Below, piece after piece: positions 51,637 through 60,782 of a stretch of 64,000 bases of DNA (position 1 is the stretch's first letter; every line of letters starts with the position of its first letter). The DNA lies in assembly GCA_020633235.1 (NCBI GenBank), contig JACKEA010000007.1, positions 62,001 to 126,000 of the forward strand. Reading direction: 5' to 3'. The notes beneath the pieces are model-generated. The model searched no databases, had not been told where the DNA came from, and was given only the letters and a program-made list of their open reading frames with translations. The translations under genes were made by a program, and so were the position numbers. This stretch comes from Polyangiaceae bacterium. Lineage in GTDB: Bacteria; Myxococcota_A; Polyangia; Polyangiales; Polyangiaceae.

Positions 51637-53019
51637 TCACAACGGCTCGGGCGTGCCGTCCACGATCCACGACAGATTGAAGCGATGAAACTCGATGCTT
51701 CGGTGATTGCCGGCGTCTTCCCGCTCCGAGAGCGCACCGATGTGGTCGTCCGCCGTACGAGCCAAGCTGGAATAGCCGCCGAGCTTTTGCTGACAGGTTT
51801 CGTCCGCGGTGAGCTTGTCGTGCAGCTGCCGGGACAGGGGCCAGGTCTTGCCGTCGTCGTAGCTCAGCCGCACCCGCATCTTGCAGCGCGCCACGGTGGA
51901 GGCCGGATTCAAGAACACGATGCGATGTGGGCTCTCGCTGTAGCGGATGGACGAGCCCTCCACCCGAGGATCCAATAGGGTTTGGTGCGGCGCGAAATCC
52001 GCGAAGGCCGTCCCGATGTTTCCGCGCGACAGCCACCGGCGCTTGCCGGTGTTCCAAGTGCTCCCCACGGCGCGGTCGTTGCGCAACAGCTGGCCGTCGG
52101 ACAGCTCCACCACGGTGCCTTCGCTGGTGCCCCCGGGAAGCTTCTCGTAGCTCCAGCTCTGGCCGTGGTCGTCGCTGTAGATGTTGCGGTGGATCGCGGG
52201 GATCACGAGCCGCCCGCTCGTGGTCTGGATACCGACGCCAGGACCCACCGCGTCCCAGGTGGTGCCCGCCGGCTGCAGCGTGCTGGTCATGTCCACGGGC
52301 TGGCTCCAGCTGACGCCATCGTCCTTGCTGGTGCTCACGAACACTGGGCGGTCGCCCACGCCGACGACCGACGTGGCGGTATTGGTGCACGGGTTGGTGC
52401 CGCCGTTCTGGCTCTTGTCCCCAGGGTTCCAGGACATGAACAGCCAGATGGTGCCGGTGTCCTGATCGACGACGGCGGTGGGGTTGCCCCAGGTTCCCGC
52501 CCCGGCGCCGACCACTTCTTGCAGCGATCCCCAGGTCTTGCCGTCGTCCGTGGAGCGCTTGTACACGAGGTTGATGTTGCCGAAGTCGACGTGGGAGCAC
52601 TGTCGACCTTCGGCGAAGGCGAGCAGGGTTCCCTTCTTGGTACGGACCAGGGAGGGGATCCGGAAGCTGTGGTAGCTGATGTTGAAGCTGTCCTTCGCGG
52701 GATCGAACAACAGCTGAGACGCGTGGTGCTGCGGCTGCAGGTGGACGTCCGTGCCGCCGCTGCCGCCACTGCCGCCGACGCCCGCCATGCCCGCCGCGCC
52801 GCCGGTGGCGGAGTCCGGATCGCCCGCGTCGCTGCCCGCCGTTCCACCACCGCCGCCCGAAGCGCTGCCATCTTGCGCCACGCCACCAGACCCAGCGGCA
52901 CCCGCCACCCCAGCGCCCCCACCCGCTCCCCCCATGGATGGCACGTCCGAGCTGCTCTCGCCGGAGCATGCCATCAAGACGATACCCGCGAGCACCCAGC
53001 TCGCTCCGTTCATGGCCAT
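51637..53019 (-). CDS. Sialidase/neuraminidase-fold lipoprotein
   Basis: This 460-residue lipoprotein (MAMNGASWVLAGIVLMAC, Cys18) has a Gly/Ser linker and a six-bladed propeller domain. YHSFRIPSLVRTKKGTLLAF is the FRIP motif with a catalytic-triad Arg. Four Asp-box motifs follow: STDDGKTWG, SKDDGVSWS, SDDHGQSWS and SYDDGKTWP. EGSSIRYSESPHRIVFLNPA and a late Arg (MRVRLSY) fit an active exo-sialidase. It probably acts on glycans of prey or host, or on its own surface. The frame reaching 54031 is spurious. Confidence 0.88.
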   Translation of the reverse strand: MAMNGASWVLAGIVLMACSGESSSDVPSMGGAGGGAGVAGAAGSGGVAQDGSASGGGGGTAGSDAGDPDSATGGAAGMAGVGGSGGSGGTDVHLQPQHHASQLLFDPAKDSFNISYHSFRIPSLVRTKKGTLLAFAEGRQCSHVDFGNINLVYKRSTDDGKTWGSLQEVVGAGAGTWGNPTAVVDQDTGTIWLFMSWNPGDKSQNGGTNPCTNTATSVVGVGDRPVFVSTSKDDGVSWSQPVDMTSTLQPAGTTWDAVGPGVGIQTTSGRLVIPAIHRNIYSDDHGQSWSYEKLPGGTSEGTVVELSDGQLLRNDRAVGSTWNTGKRRWLSRGNIGTAFADFAPHQTLLDPRVEGSSIRYSESPHRIVFLNPASTVARCKMRVRLSYDDGKTWPLSRQLHDKLTADETCQQKLGGYSSLARTADDHIGALSEREDAGNHRSIEFHRFNLSWIVDGTPEPL

Positions 53020-53206
53020 CGTCGCAGTCTAACTGACGTCCCGAGCTCGCACTGGCGATCGCCACCCTTCGCCACCGGCGGCCACCCTCACGGCGGCGGC
53101 TAACCCGGCGAAATCCCACGGGCGCACCTGGTGGCCCGAAGCTTGAAAGGCAGCTTGGCGATGTGCAGGCGTGACCTTGACCAAACCCAGAACGGAGGGA
53201 AAGCTG

Positions 53207-53947
53207 ATGACCGTGACCGCGCCGCGAGAAGGCTTCGAAGTCGAGCCGCCGGACGTCTCCGGAATCGTGATCGACGACGGAGCCCCCGTGGATAACCCGT
53301 ACTCCGAGAAGCAGATGCGGCTGCTCACGGAGTCGCTCTATGCCTCTTGGGGCGGCCCGCCGGGGCGCGACGGCGAGCCGGAACCCCGTCAATTCCTGGC
53401 GGCCGCGAACGTGGGCTGCTTCGCATCGCCCCGCGAGCCGCCGCTGGTGCCGGACGTGATGCTCAGCTTGGACGTGCGTTGGCGCTCGGAGCTGTGGCCG
53501 GACAAACGGCACATGACGTACTTCGTGTGGGAGTTCGGCAAGCCCCCGGACTTGGTCATCGAAGTCGTTTCCAACCGCGTTGGTGGAGAGCTCGATCGCA
53601 AGAAGCGCGGCTACGCGCGCATGAGAGTCGCTTATTATGTGGTGTGGGACCCGGGCGGGGAGCTGGGCCCTGCCGCGCTGCACGCGTTCGAGCTTCGCGG
53701 TGATCTGTACGTGCCCCTCAAAGAGCCATGGTTCGAGGCGGTGGGCCTCGGCCTTACGCTGTGGGACGGCGAGTACGAAGGCATGGCCGATCGCTGGCTT
53801 CGCTGGTGTCGCACGGATGGCGAGCTGATCGCCACGGGCGCGGAACGCGCCGACGTCGAGTCTGCCCGCGCCGACGCCGCAGCTACCCGCGTCGCCGAGC
53901 TCGAAGCACGCCTCCGCGCGCTGGGTGTGAATCCGGAAGACGAGTAA
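53207..53947 (+). CDS. Uma2-family putative restriction endonuclease-fold protein
   Basis: ATG 53207 has GGAGGG six bases upstream and gives 246 residues; GTG 53171 is less well supported. The core has PLVPDVMLSLDVRW, PPDLVIEVVSNR and YARMRVAYYVVWDP. These correspond to the PD-(D/E)xK layout of Uma2 (DUF820) proteins: Asp in PDV, E in IEV and a following Lys in LDRKKRGY. A C-terminal coiled coil (ADAAATRVAELEARLRAL) is typical of the family. The function is unknown; the methyltransferase 3 kb upstream is not clearly linked. Confidence 0.85.
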   Translation: MTVTAPREGFEVEPPDVSGIVIDDGAPVDNPYSEKQMRLLTESLYASWGGPPGRDGEPEPRQFLAAANVGCFASPREPPLVPDVMLSLDVRWRSELWPDKRHMTYFVWEFGKPPDLVIEVVSNRVGGELDRKKRGYARMRVAYYVVWDPGGELGPAALHAFELRGDLYVPLKEPWFEAVGLGLTLWDGEYEGMADRWLRWCRTDGELIATGAERADVESARADAAATRVAELEARLRALGVNPEDE

Positions 53948-53975
53948 CGCATTGCCGGGACGTCCGCGCCATTTT

Positions 53976-53995
53976 TGTTGGTGCGCCGCGGTCAC
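53976..53995 (+). repeat. Single copy of the dispersed intergenic repeat
   Basis: TGTTGGTGCGCCGCGGTCAC follows an ATTTTT run, 29 bp after the Uma2 stop and 48 bp before the next gene on the same strand. Confidence 0.55.
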
Positions 53996-54042
53996 ACCAC
54001 GGTTCGCTGTGAGGCATCGGCCGCTGTACACTCGCGCCCTTG

Positions 54043-55194
54043 GTGAACTTCGACGACATCGCGCGCCGCACCGGGCTCGTACGAAACGGGCTGCGATTCA
54101 TCCATGAGGGAACGCAACAGCAGTTCGTGCTGGCGCCGGCAGGCGCGTTCGTGATGGGCATGAGCGCTGCCGAGGTCAAGCAAGCCCTCCGCGAGGTCCG
54201 CTACGACCCCGATGTCCCTTTTTGGCGAGACGCGCACGCACGTTGGTACGCCGCCGCGCAGCCGCTCCACGTCGTGACGATTCAGCCGTTTCTCGTCGGG
54301 CGCAGCCCGCTGCTGGGGGCCGCCGCGGAACGCGCCGGCGTCGACTGGTCCACGCACGAAACTGCGGAGCACCGTGGCAAGACCGCCGCGGCGGCGATGA
54401 GCGCAGAGGCGGCGATGGTCGCGCTCGCGCACTACGGCTGGACCTTGCCGAGCGAAGCGCAGTGGGAATACGTGGCGCGCGCGGGTGGTAGTGAGACGTG
54501 GGCGGGCGGTGCAGGCTTCCGCGACGCCATCGAGACCCAGATTTTCGACCCACGGTTCACCGAAAGCCCGACGCAAAGCAACGGCTGGGGGGTGTGGGGG
54601 CTGGGCCTCGGAGAGTGGATCACCGACGCGTGGCACCACGACTATCACGGCGCCCCCGACGACGGCTCGACTTGGCGGGAGAAGCCAGGTCCACCAACGA
54701 CGTATCGCGGTGGTGGCGTGCTGCACGCACCCTGGCAGAGCTCCGACGAAGCAATGTCGTGCCATGCCGCGAGGCGCGGAGGTCCGGGCGCCTGGAGAGG
54801 CATGTTCGTGGCCCGTCCCATAGTCATGCTGCCGTGGCTCGAAATCGAGATCGCGCGTCCGGATGTCCCCCTCAGCGTGCCCTTCGACGAAGCTGTTGCG
54901 GCGCTCGAGTCCGAGCTCCGAGCGGAGCGCACGCGCAAGCAGCAAGCGAACGAGGCCACCCACGCGAGAATGGCGCGCCTCCGCACCGAGCTTCCGGGAT
55001 CCATTCAAGAAGGGATCGTTCGCAGCGTGGGCCGGGATGGCACGTACATCGTGCGTCTGCCGGAAGTGAACGGCATTCTGCGGTTGGCGGCGGGCGCAGC
55101 TCCGCTAGAGCCTGGCGACGAGGTTACGGTGCGGATCACTGGAACCGGCGGAGTTCCGGAGGTCGAGCTCGTGTCGCGGCCTGAAGGAGAGTGA
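54043..55194 (+). CDS. FGE-fold protein with coiled coil and C-terminal OB/KOW-like domain
   Basis: GTG 54043 gives a 383-residue cytoplasmic protein with no signal peptide. Residues ~20-265 are an FGE/SUMF1-like fold (FVLAPAGAFVMGMS, LPSEAQWEYVARAG, YRGGGVLHAP). It lacks the catalytic cysteine pair, so enzymatic FGE activity is doubtful. A coiled coil follows (about 285-320), then a small beta domain (GIVRSVGRDGTYIVRLPEVN, then PGDEVTVRITG) that resembles an S1/KOW-like barrel. I know of no named family with this combination. Confidence 0.72.
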   Translation: MNFDDIARRTGLVRNGLRFIHEGTQQQFVLAPAGAFVMGMSAAEVKQALREVRYDPDVPFWRDAHARWYAAAQPLHVVTIQPFLVGRSPLLGAAAERAGVDWSTHETAEHRGKTAAAAMSAEAAMVALAHYGWTLPSEAQWEYVARAGGSETWAGGAGFRDAIETQIFDPRFTESPTQSNGWGVWGLGLGEWITDAWHHDYHGAPDDGSTWREKPGPPTTYRGGGVLHAPWQSSDEAMSCHAARRGGPGAWRGMFVARPIVMLPWLEIEIARPDVPLSVPFDEAVAALESELRAERTRKQQANEATHARMARLRTELPGSIQEGIVRSVGRDGTYIVRLPEVNGILRLAAGAAPLEPGDEVTVRITGTGGVPEVELVSRPEGE

Positions 55195-55249
55195 CCGCGA
55201 GACGTCGCGAGTGAAGGCCGCCGCGAAACTCCGGTGCTATCCTCGGGCC

Positions 55250-55789
55250 ATGCGTCGAGCTGCTCTTCTCTTGGCCCTTTCGACGGTCGCCCTCAGCGCC
55301 TGCGCCCCCAAGCCACCGCTGCGCTGGGAAGAGGGTGGCGCGCCGTTGATCATCACGCCGGCGCGCTGGGATCGCCCCGGTGACGATCCCATCGAGATCC
55401 TGGCCAACGGCCAGATCGTGGAAGACGGCGATCCGATCATGATGGTGGACCGCGCCGGTCGCATCGTGGACGAAGACTACGAGCCCGTCGCGATCCTGCT
55501 GCCGGACGGCCACGTCGCCGGCCCCGACAACCGCCTGCTCGGCCGCGTGGGCGTGGCCAACGCCGCGCCTCCCGGCTCGGCCGCAGCTTGGCTCGCAGTC
55601 ATGCCCAACGGTCAGGTGATCTACTTCGACGAGGACGGCGATCGGGAGGACCGCGGCGTTTGGCAGGGCTGCGAGGGCCCGCAGAAGCGGACCTGCACCT
55701 ACGTCACCCACGTGATCTGGGCCCAGCGCTACCTCAATCGCAACCGCGGTGGCGTCAGCGTGGGTGTCGGCGTCGGCGTCGGCTACTGA
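55250..55789 (+). CDS. Hypothetical lipoprotein with Gly/Val tail
   Basis: This is a 179-residue lipoprotein (MRRAALLLALSTVALSAC, Cys18). The mature part has two apparent copies of an xxxxGxIVxDxDxPIxxxD/GxxG-type strand unit (NGQIVEDGDPIMMVDRAGRI, VDEDYEPVAILLPDGHV), suggesting a small beta-propeller-like or repeat fold. The C-terminus ends GVSVGVGVGVGY, a hydrophobic run ending in an aromatic residue as in outer-membrane proteins. The function is unknown. serS begins 31 bp downstream. Confidence 0.7.
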   Translation: MRRAALLLALSTVALSACAPKPPLRWEEGGAPLIITPARWDRPGDDPIEILANGQIVEDGDPIMMVDRAGRIVDEDYEPVAILLPDGHVAGPDNRLLGRVGVANAAPPGSAAAWLAVMPNGQVIYFDEDGDREDRGVWQGCEGPQKRTCTYVTHVIWAQRYLNRNRGGVSVGVGVGVGY

Positions 55790-55820
55790 CAACCGCCGCA
55801 TAGAGCGCTAAGAGCGCCTC

Positions 55821-57137
55821 ATGCTCGACGGGCGATACGTAGCCGACCACCTGGACGACGTGCGCGCGGGCCTCGCGCGGCGCTCACCGGAAACCGCAGC
55901 CCTCCTCGACGACGCCAGTGCAGCCTTTGCACGTCGGCGAGAGCTGATCGGCAAGACGGAAGCGCTGCAAGCCAAGCGCAACTCCGAGAGCCAGGCCATG
56001 GGCCAACTGGCGAAGAGCGGCGACAAGGCCGCCTTCGAAGCGCGGCGGTCGGAGCTGAAGCAACTCTCGGATCAGATCAAGGAGCTCGAAGCCGAGCTCG
56101 CGGAAGCGGAGCGAGCCGTCGAGGACAAGCTGCTCGGCATTCCGAACTTGCCCCACGCCACAGCCCCCGACGGCAAGGGCGAAGAAGACAACCCGACGCG
56201 CCGCACCTGGGGCACCGCACCGAGCTTCGACTTCGATCCCAAGGCGCACTGGGACCTGGGCCCCGAGCTCGGCATTCTCGACTTCGATCGCGCGGCGAAG
56301 CTCAGCGGCGCGCGCTTCGCGGTGCTGTGGGGCCAGGGCGCCCGCATGATGCGCGCGCTGACGGCCTTCATGCTCGATCTGCACACCCAAGAGCACGGCT
56401 ACACCGAGGTGTACCCGCCGTTCTTGGTGCGGGCCGAAGCCCTGCGCGGCACGGGCCAGCTGCCCAAGTTCGAGGCGGACTTGTTCAAGACCCAGCGCAG
56501 CGATCCGGACGACCCGGGCGCGCTGTACTTGATCCCCACGGCGGAGGTGCCCGTCACCAACCTGCACGCCGACGAGATCCTGGACGGCGCAAAGCTTCCC
56601 ATCGCCTACACTGCCTTCACGCCCTGCTTTCGCAGTGAGGCCGGCTCCCACGGCCGGGACGTCCGCGGCCTGATCCGGCAGCATCAGTTCGACAAGGTGG
56701 AGCTGGTGCGCTTCGTGGAACCGAGCCAGTCACTGGAGCAACTGGAGCTCTTGACGAGCCACGCCGAAGAAGTGCTCAAGCGCTTGAACCTGCACTACCG
56801 GGTGGTGGAGCTGTGCACCGCCGATCTCGGTTTCAGCGCTCAGAAGACCTACGACCTCGAGGTGTGGCTCCCGAGCCAGCAGGCGTTCCGTGAGATCTCG
56901 AGCTGCTCGAGCTTCGGGGACTATCAAGCGCGTCGGGCCAAGATCCGTTTCCGCGGCGAGCCAAAACAAAAGCCAAGGCTTTGCCACACCCTCAATGGCT
57001 CGGGCTTGGCGGTGGGTCGCACGTGGATCGCGATCGTGGAGCAGTATCAGGAGAAGGACGGCAGCGTCGTGATCCCGGAGCCGCTGCGCGGTTTCGTGAA
57101 CGCCGAGCGCATCACGCCGCGGGGCGACGCGGTTTAG
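55821..57137 (+). CDS. serS: Seryl-tRNA synthetase
   Basis: The 438-residue class II synthetase charges tRNA-Ser and tRNA-Sec where present. The N-terminal antiparallel coiled coil (about 30-105) is the tRNA-binding arm. Motif 2 ([20 protein letters not shown]) and motif 3 ([20 protein letters not shown]) are intact, with the PTAEVPVTN serine-recognition loop. The length is normal for bacteria. Its last 4 bp overlap the convergent lipoprotein gene. Confidence 0.97.
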   Translation: MLDGRYVADHLDDVRAGLARRSPETAALLDDASAAFARRRELIGKTEALQAKRNSESQAMGQLAKSGDKAAFEARRSELKQLSDQIKELEAELAEAERAVEDKLLGIPNLPHATAPDGKGEEDNPTRRTWGTAPSFDFDPKAHWDLGPELGILDFDRAAKLSGARFAVLWGQGARMMRALTAFMLDLHTQEHGYTEVYPPFLVRAEALRGTGQLPKFEADLFKTQRSDPDDPGALYLIPTAEVPVTNLHADEILDGAKLPIAYTAFTPCFRSEAGSHGRDVRGLIRQHQFDKVELVRFVEPSQSLEQLELLTSHAEEVLKRLNLHYRVVELCTADLGFSAQKTYDLEVWLPSQQAFREISSCSSFGDYQARRAKIRFRGEPKQKPRLCHTLNGSGLAVGRTWIAIVEQYQEKDGSVVIPEPLRGFVNAERITPRGDAV

Positions 57138-58360
57138 TTCGTGATTGGCGTGTGCTTGCAGTCGCCGCTGGTCCAGTCGTAGCGCTGGCCGCCGTCGACC
57201 ATTTCGAAGTCGCTCCACTTGAGGGACTTGAGGTCCTGCGCGCCGAGGCCGACGCCGGACCACTTGGCGGTGGTGTAGGTGTCGTCCATGCCGGTGAAGG
57301 TGATGTTGCCGCCGTCCGACAGGATCATGCCGTACTTCTGCAGGGCCTTCGCCACCACCTGCGCCGCCGGCTTCAAGCCGCTGATGTTGGCGCTGGCCTT
57401 GAGACGCATGCGCGCGCCGTAGGGCGGCGCGTTGGAGCCGCCGGAGGTGGCGCCGGTGGAGTGGGTGGCGGGGTGGACGTAGATGTCCGCGCGCATCAGC
57501 GAGTTCGGCAAGATGAAGCGGATGGCGTGCTCGATGGCGCCCGCCTGGATCTCGTCCGCGGTGAACATATGGGCGGAGATCGGTAGGCCCGCAGCGTCCG
57601 CGCTGGTGCAGTAATCGCCGCGCATGTTGTCGGGATACACCTTGGTGAGATCCCAGATCACCTGGCAGCCACCTTGGAAGTTGTTGCCCACGATGTTCGC
57701 GCGCCACATCTCGTGGAGCCTACAGGTGGAGGTGTCCATCACCAGCAGGTGGCAATCGCCGTCGTTGGTGCAGGCGTATCCATTCTCTCCTTCGAGGGAA
57801 CCGGTGGCGGGCACCGGGATGGGCGCGGGGTCGCAATCCGGCGAGTAGAAATCACCGGTTTGCGTGAACGTCTTTTTGGGAGTGGACGCATCTGCCATCA
57901 ACAGCTTGATGGAGAAATCGATCTGGAAGCGCGAGCCGGACGTGTGGTTCTGCTGCAGGTAGTTGATGACCGCGCTCGACTCGGAGTCGAGGGCCGCGGA
58001 ATCCACCGGCGTGTTCCACACCGAGCCGGGCGGGAACAGCTGCCCCGGAGCGTTGCCGCACGCGCCCAGCGCGCCAGTACCGCCCGATCCCGCGGCGCCA
58101 CCGGTGCCGCCTCCGCTACCGCCGGTGTTACCGCCACCGCTGCCCGCCGCGCCGCCGGTGCCACTGCCCGCCGCGCCGCCGGTGCCACTGCCCGCCGCGC
58201 CGCCGGTGTTGCCGCCACCGGTGTTACCGCCACCGCTGCCGCCCGTGCTCGCCCCGGCTTTGCCGCCGCTGCCCCCGCTACCGCTGGAGCTGTCGTCGCT
58301 GCTGCACGCTGCCGTGATCGCCAACACCCCCGCTAGCCCCACCATCCAACGACCCTTCAT
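57134..58360 (-). CDS. Gly/Ser-rich secreted lipoprotein
   Basis: This 408-residue lipoprotein ([19 protein letters not shown], Cys19) has a long linker of [18 protein letters not shown] repeats (about 25-95). A ~300-residue domain follows, starting [20 protein letters not shown] and containing [20 protein letters not shown] and [12 protein letters not shown]. The SVWNTP opening recurs in secreted bacterial proteins of unknown function. Aromatic and Asp-rich blocks suggest a carbohydrate-related fold, but no catalytic motif is recognised. Confidence 0.75.
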   Translation of the reverse strand: MKGRWMVGLAGVLAITAACSSDDSSSGSGGSGGKAGASTGGSGGGNTGGGNTGGAAGSGTGGAAGSGTGGAAGSGGGNTGGSGGGTGGAAGSGGTGALGACGNAPGQLFPPGSVWNTPVDSAALDSESSAVINYLQQNHTSGSRFQIDFSIKLLMADASTPKKTFTQTGDFYSPDCDPAPIPVPATGSLEGENGYACTNDGDCHLLVMDTSTCRLHEMWRANIVGNNFQGGCQVIWDLTKVYPDNMRGDYCTSADAAGLPISAHMFTADEIQAGAIEHAIRFILPNSLMRADIYVHPATHSTGATSGGSNAPPYGARMRLKASANISGLKPAAQVVAKALQKYGMILSDGGNITFTGMDDTYTTAKWSGVGLGAQDLKSLKWSDFEMVDGGQRYDWTSGDCKHTPITN

Positions 58361-58384
58361 GGGCGCTAGGGTAGCACCGCAGGG

Positions 58385-60655
58385 TCAGCGCTTCTTGCGC
58401 TTCTTGGGAGCCCTTCCGCTGGGCTTTCGGGGTTGAGGTTTCGGCTTTCGGCCCCGGGGCTGCTCTTTGCGGCCCCGACGGCCCTTCTTCGAGTCCCGCG
58501 CCAGCGCGTCGAGCACCTTGTCGGGCGGCACGCGCCGCGCGTACACCGTCCGGCGCAGGATGGCGACGTCCTCGATCTCGACCACCACGCGGTCACCGAG
58601 GGCCACGGTGTCCCCCGAGCGCAGGCCCACCACGCTGAGCTCGTCCTCGCTGGCCTCGTAGCGATCCGGACCCAGTGCCTCGTAGCGCACCAAGACGTCC
58701 ACGAAGGGCTCGTCCAAGGTCACGAACAAGCCGCTGCCCACGATGGCCGTGACCGAGCCGTCGACGACGTCGCCAATGCGATCCCGCATGTACAGGGCGC
58801 GGTACAGATCCACGACCTCGCGCTCCACCTCCATGGCCGAGCGTTCGCGAACGCTGGCCGCTGTGGCCGCCGCGCGCAGCTTCTCGATGGCGGCCGCGCT
58901 GGTGTCCGGCTTGCCGCCTCGCAAGATGTGCTTCACCGCGCGGTGCACCTCGATGTCCGGATAGCGCCGAATGGGCGAGGTGAAGTGCAGGTACGCGTCC
59001 GAAGCCAAACCGAAATGGCCGATGTTCACGATGTCGTACACCGCCTGCTTCAGGGAGCGGAGCAGGAGCATCTCCAGCACCTGCTTCTTGGGGTGCTCGG
59101 CGATGCGGCCCAAGAACTTGCTCACGCCGCGGGGCTCCAACAGCGCCTCCAGATCCACCTGCACGCCGAGGGTTTCGGCCACCTCGCCGAGTCGCTCGAG
59201 CTTGGCTTCGTCCGGCTTTCCGTGCACCCGATACACCGCCGGCGCCCGGCGCTTGCTGAGCCACTGCGCCGTGAGCTCGTTGGCCAAGAGCATCAGCTCT
59301 TCCACCATCTGATAGGCGCGCTTGATGCCGGGATCCTCCGCCCGGCGCTCCACGCCGATGGGCGCCCCGGTGTGCTCGTCGAGCTTCACGCGGGCTTCCG
59401 GCAAGTCCAGATCCAACGCGCCGCGGCGCATGCGCTTGCGGCGGAGCTTTCGCGTCAGCTCCTCCACCGCACGCAGGCCCTTCTTCATGGCATCCGCCTG
59501 CGCGCTCCGCGGCGGGTTGTCGCTGAAGCCCAAAGCCCGCGCGACCCCGGGATAGGTGAGCATGGCCGCGGAGCGCATCACGCCCTCCACGATCTCGAAG
59601 TGCGTCACGTCCGCGTTCTTGTCGAGGTCCGCGATCACGCACAAGCACAGTCGCTCCGCTTCCGGCAGCAGTGAGCACAGGTCCGCCGCCAGCGCCGCCG
59701 GCAGCATCGGAATGGCACGGTCCGGCAGGTAGATGGTGCAGCCGCGGGACAGCGCTTCGTCGTCCAGCGCGGTGCCGGGCTGGACGTATTCGCTCACGTC
59801 GGCGATGGCCACCCACAGGCGGTAGCCCTCGTTGGTGCGCTCCACCCACACCGCGTCGTCGTGGTCCCGCGCGTCTTCCGGGTCGATGGTGGGCAGCGGC
59901 ACGTTGCGCAGATCCACGCGGCCTTCCAGCGTGGATCGCAGGAGCTTGGCGGCCATGGCCTCGGCTTCCCGCACCGCGGCTTCGGGGTGTTCTTCCTCGA
60001 TCTGCTCGCGAACGAGGATCTTGGCGACCTCCGCGTTGGGCTCACCGGGCACCCCCAGCACCGCCACCAGCTCCGCCTCGGGGTTTTCGTCGGCGTAGTC
60101 CGGGAAGCGGGTGATGCTCACCACCGCCGCGTCGCCGTCGCGCCCCATCTTGGGGCCGTTCACGACCACGATGGGACCGCGCACGCGGGTGTCGTCAGGC
60201 TCCAGCCACACGCTCTTGCCGCGCTTCTTCAGCACGCCGGCCACTCGAGGGTTGCGCCGCTGCACCACCTCCGCGATGCGCCCTTCCACGCCGCGATTGC
60301 TGCGGCTGATCACGCTGACTCGCACGCGATCCCCATGCATCGCGGGACCGATGCCATCCGGCGCCACGTACACGTCTTCTTGTCCCGCCGCGGTGACGAA
60401 GCCGAATCCGCGCGGATTGACGCTGAGCACGCCTTCCCAGCTCTCCCCCGCACCGTGTCGCTGCGCCTTGAAGCGATTACCCGCTTGCCGGCGGATGGTG
60501 CCGTCGAAGCTCAGTTGATCGAGGAGCTCGAGCAGCCGCGGGTAGGAGCCCTCGGCAACCCCCAGTCGGGTGGCGACCTCGCGGGCGTGGAGCGGGCGGG
60601 GGGATTCGGCCAGGGTGGAAACGATGTCCCCACGGGACGGAAGCGGCGGAGCCAT
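58385..60655 (-). CDS. rnr: Ribonuclease R
   Basis: This 756-residue exoribonuclease has an N-terminal winged helix (about 10-60; REVATRLGVAEGSYPRLLEL), cold-shock domains, the RNB catalytic domain (about 245-590) and an S1 domain. The active site reads PTIDPEDARDHDDAVW, with the four acidic metal ligands. HFTSPIRRYPDIEVHRAV is the conserved end of RNB. A Lys/Arg-rich tail (RGRKPKPQPRKPSGRAPKKR) closes the protein. RNase R degrades structured RNA 3' to 5'. Confidence 0.95.
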   Translation of the reverse strand: MAPPLPSRGDIVSTLAESPRPLHAREVATRLGVAEGSYPRLLELLDQLSFDGTIRRQAGNRFKAQRHGAGESWEGVLSVNPRGFGFVTAAGQEDVYVAPDGIGPAMHGDRVRVSVISRSNRGVEGRIAEVVQRRNPRVAGVLKKRGKSVWLEPDDTRVRGPIVVVNGPKMGRDGDAAVVSITRFPDYADENPEAELVAVLGVPGEPNAEVAKILVREQIEEEHPEAAVREAEAMAAKLLRSTLEGRVDLRNVPLPTIDPEDARDHDDAVWVERTNEGYRLWVAIADVSEYVQPGTALDDEALSRGCTIYLPDRAIPMLPAALAADLCSLLPEAERLCLCVIADLDKNADVTHFEIVEGVMRSAAMLTYPGVARALGFSDNPPRSAQADAMKKGLRAVEELTRKLRRKRMRRGALDLDLPEARVKLDEHTGAPIGVERRAEDPGIKRAYQMVEELMLLANELTAQWLSKRRAPAVYRVHGKPDEAKLERLGEVAETLGVQVDLEALLEPRGVSKFLGRIAEHPKKQVLEMLLLRSLKQAVYDIVNIGHFGLASDAYLHFTSPIRRYPDIEVHRAVKHILRGGKPDTSAAAIEKLRAAATAASVRERSAMEVEREVVDLYRALYMRDRIGDVVDGSVTAIVGSGLFVTLDEPFVDVLVRYEALGPDRYEASEDELSVVGLRSGDTVALGDRVVVEIEDVAILRRTVYARRVPPDKVLDALARDSKKGRRGRKEQPRGRKPKPQPRKPSGRAPKKRKKR

Positions 60656-60782
60656 TGGCGCCTCATAGCCCAGGGCGCCCCTCGCCGTCCCGGCCGTTGC
60701 CGGAACTGACGGAAATCACAGCATAAGTTCGACTACCAACCACCGGCCGCCAGCAGCCCGATTCGGGCTACACTGCGCCGAC

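Noticed and set aside
53207..53947. Uma2 nuclease and the methyltransferase at 49057 as a restriction-modification pair
   Set aside because: They are 3 kb apart with three opposite-strand genes between. Uma2 proteins are not established partners of such methyltransferases.
51596..54031. 811-residue minus-strand frame over the sialidase and Uma2 genes
   Set aside because: It overlaps a sialidase gene in another frame and runs antisense to the Uma2 gene, with no domain of its own.
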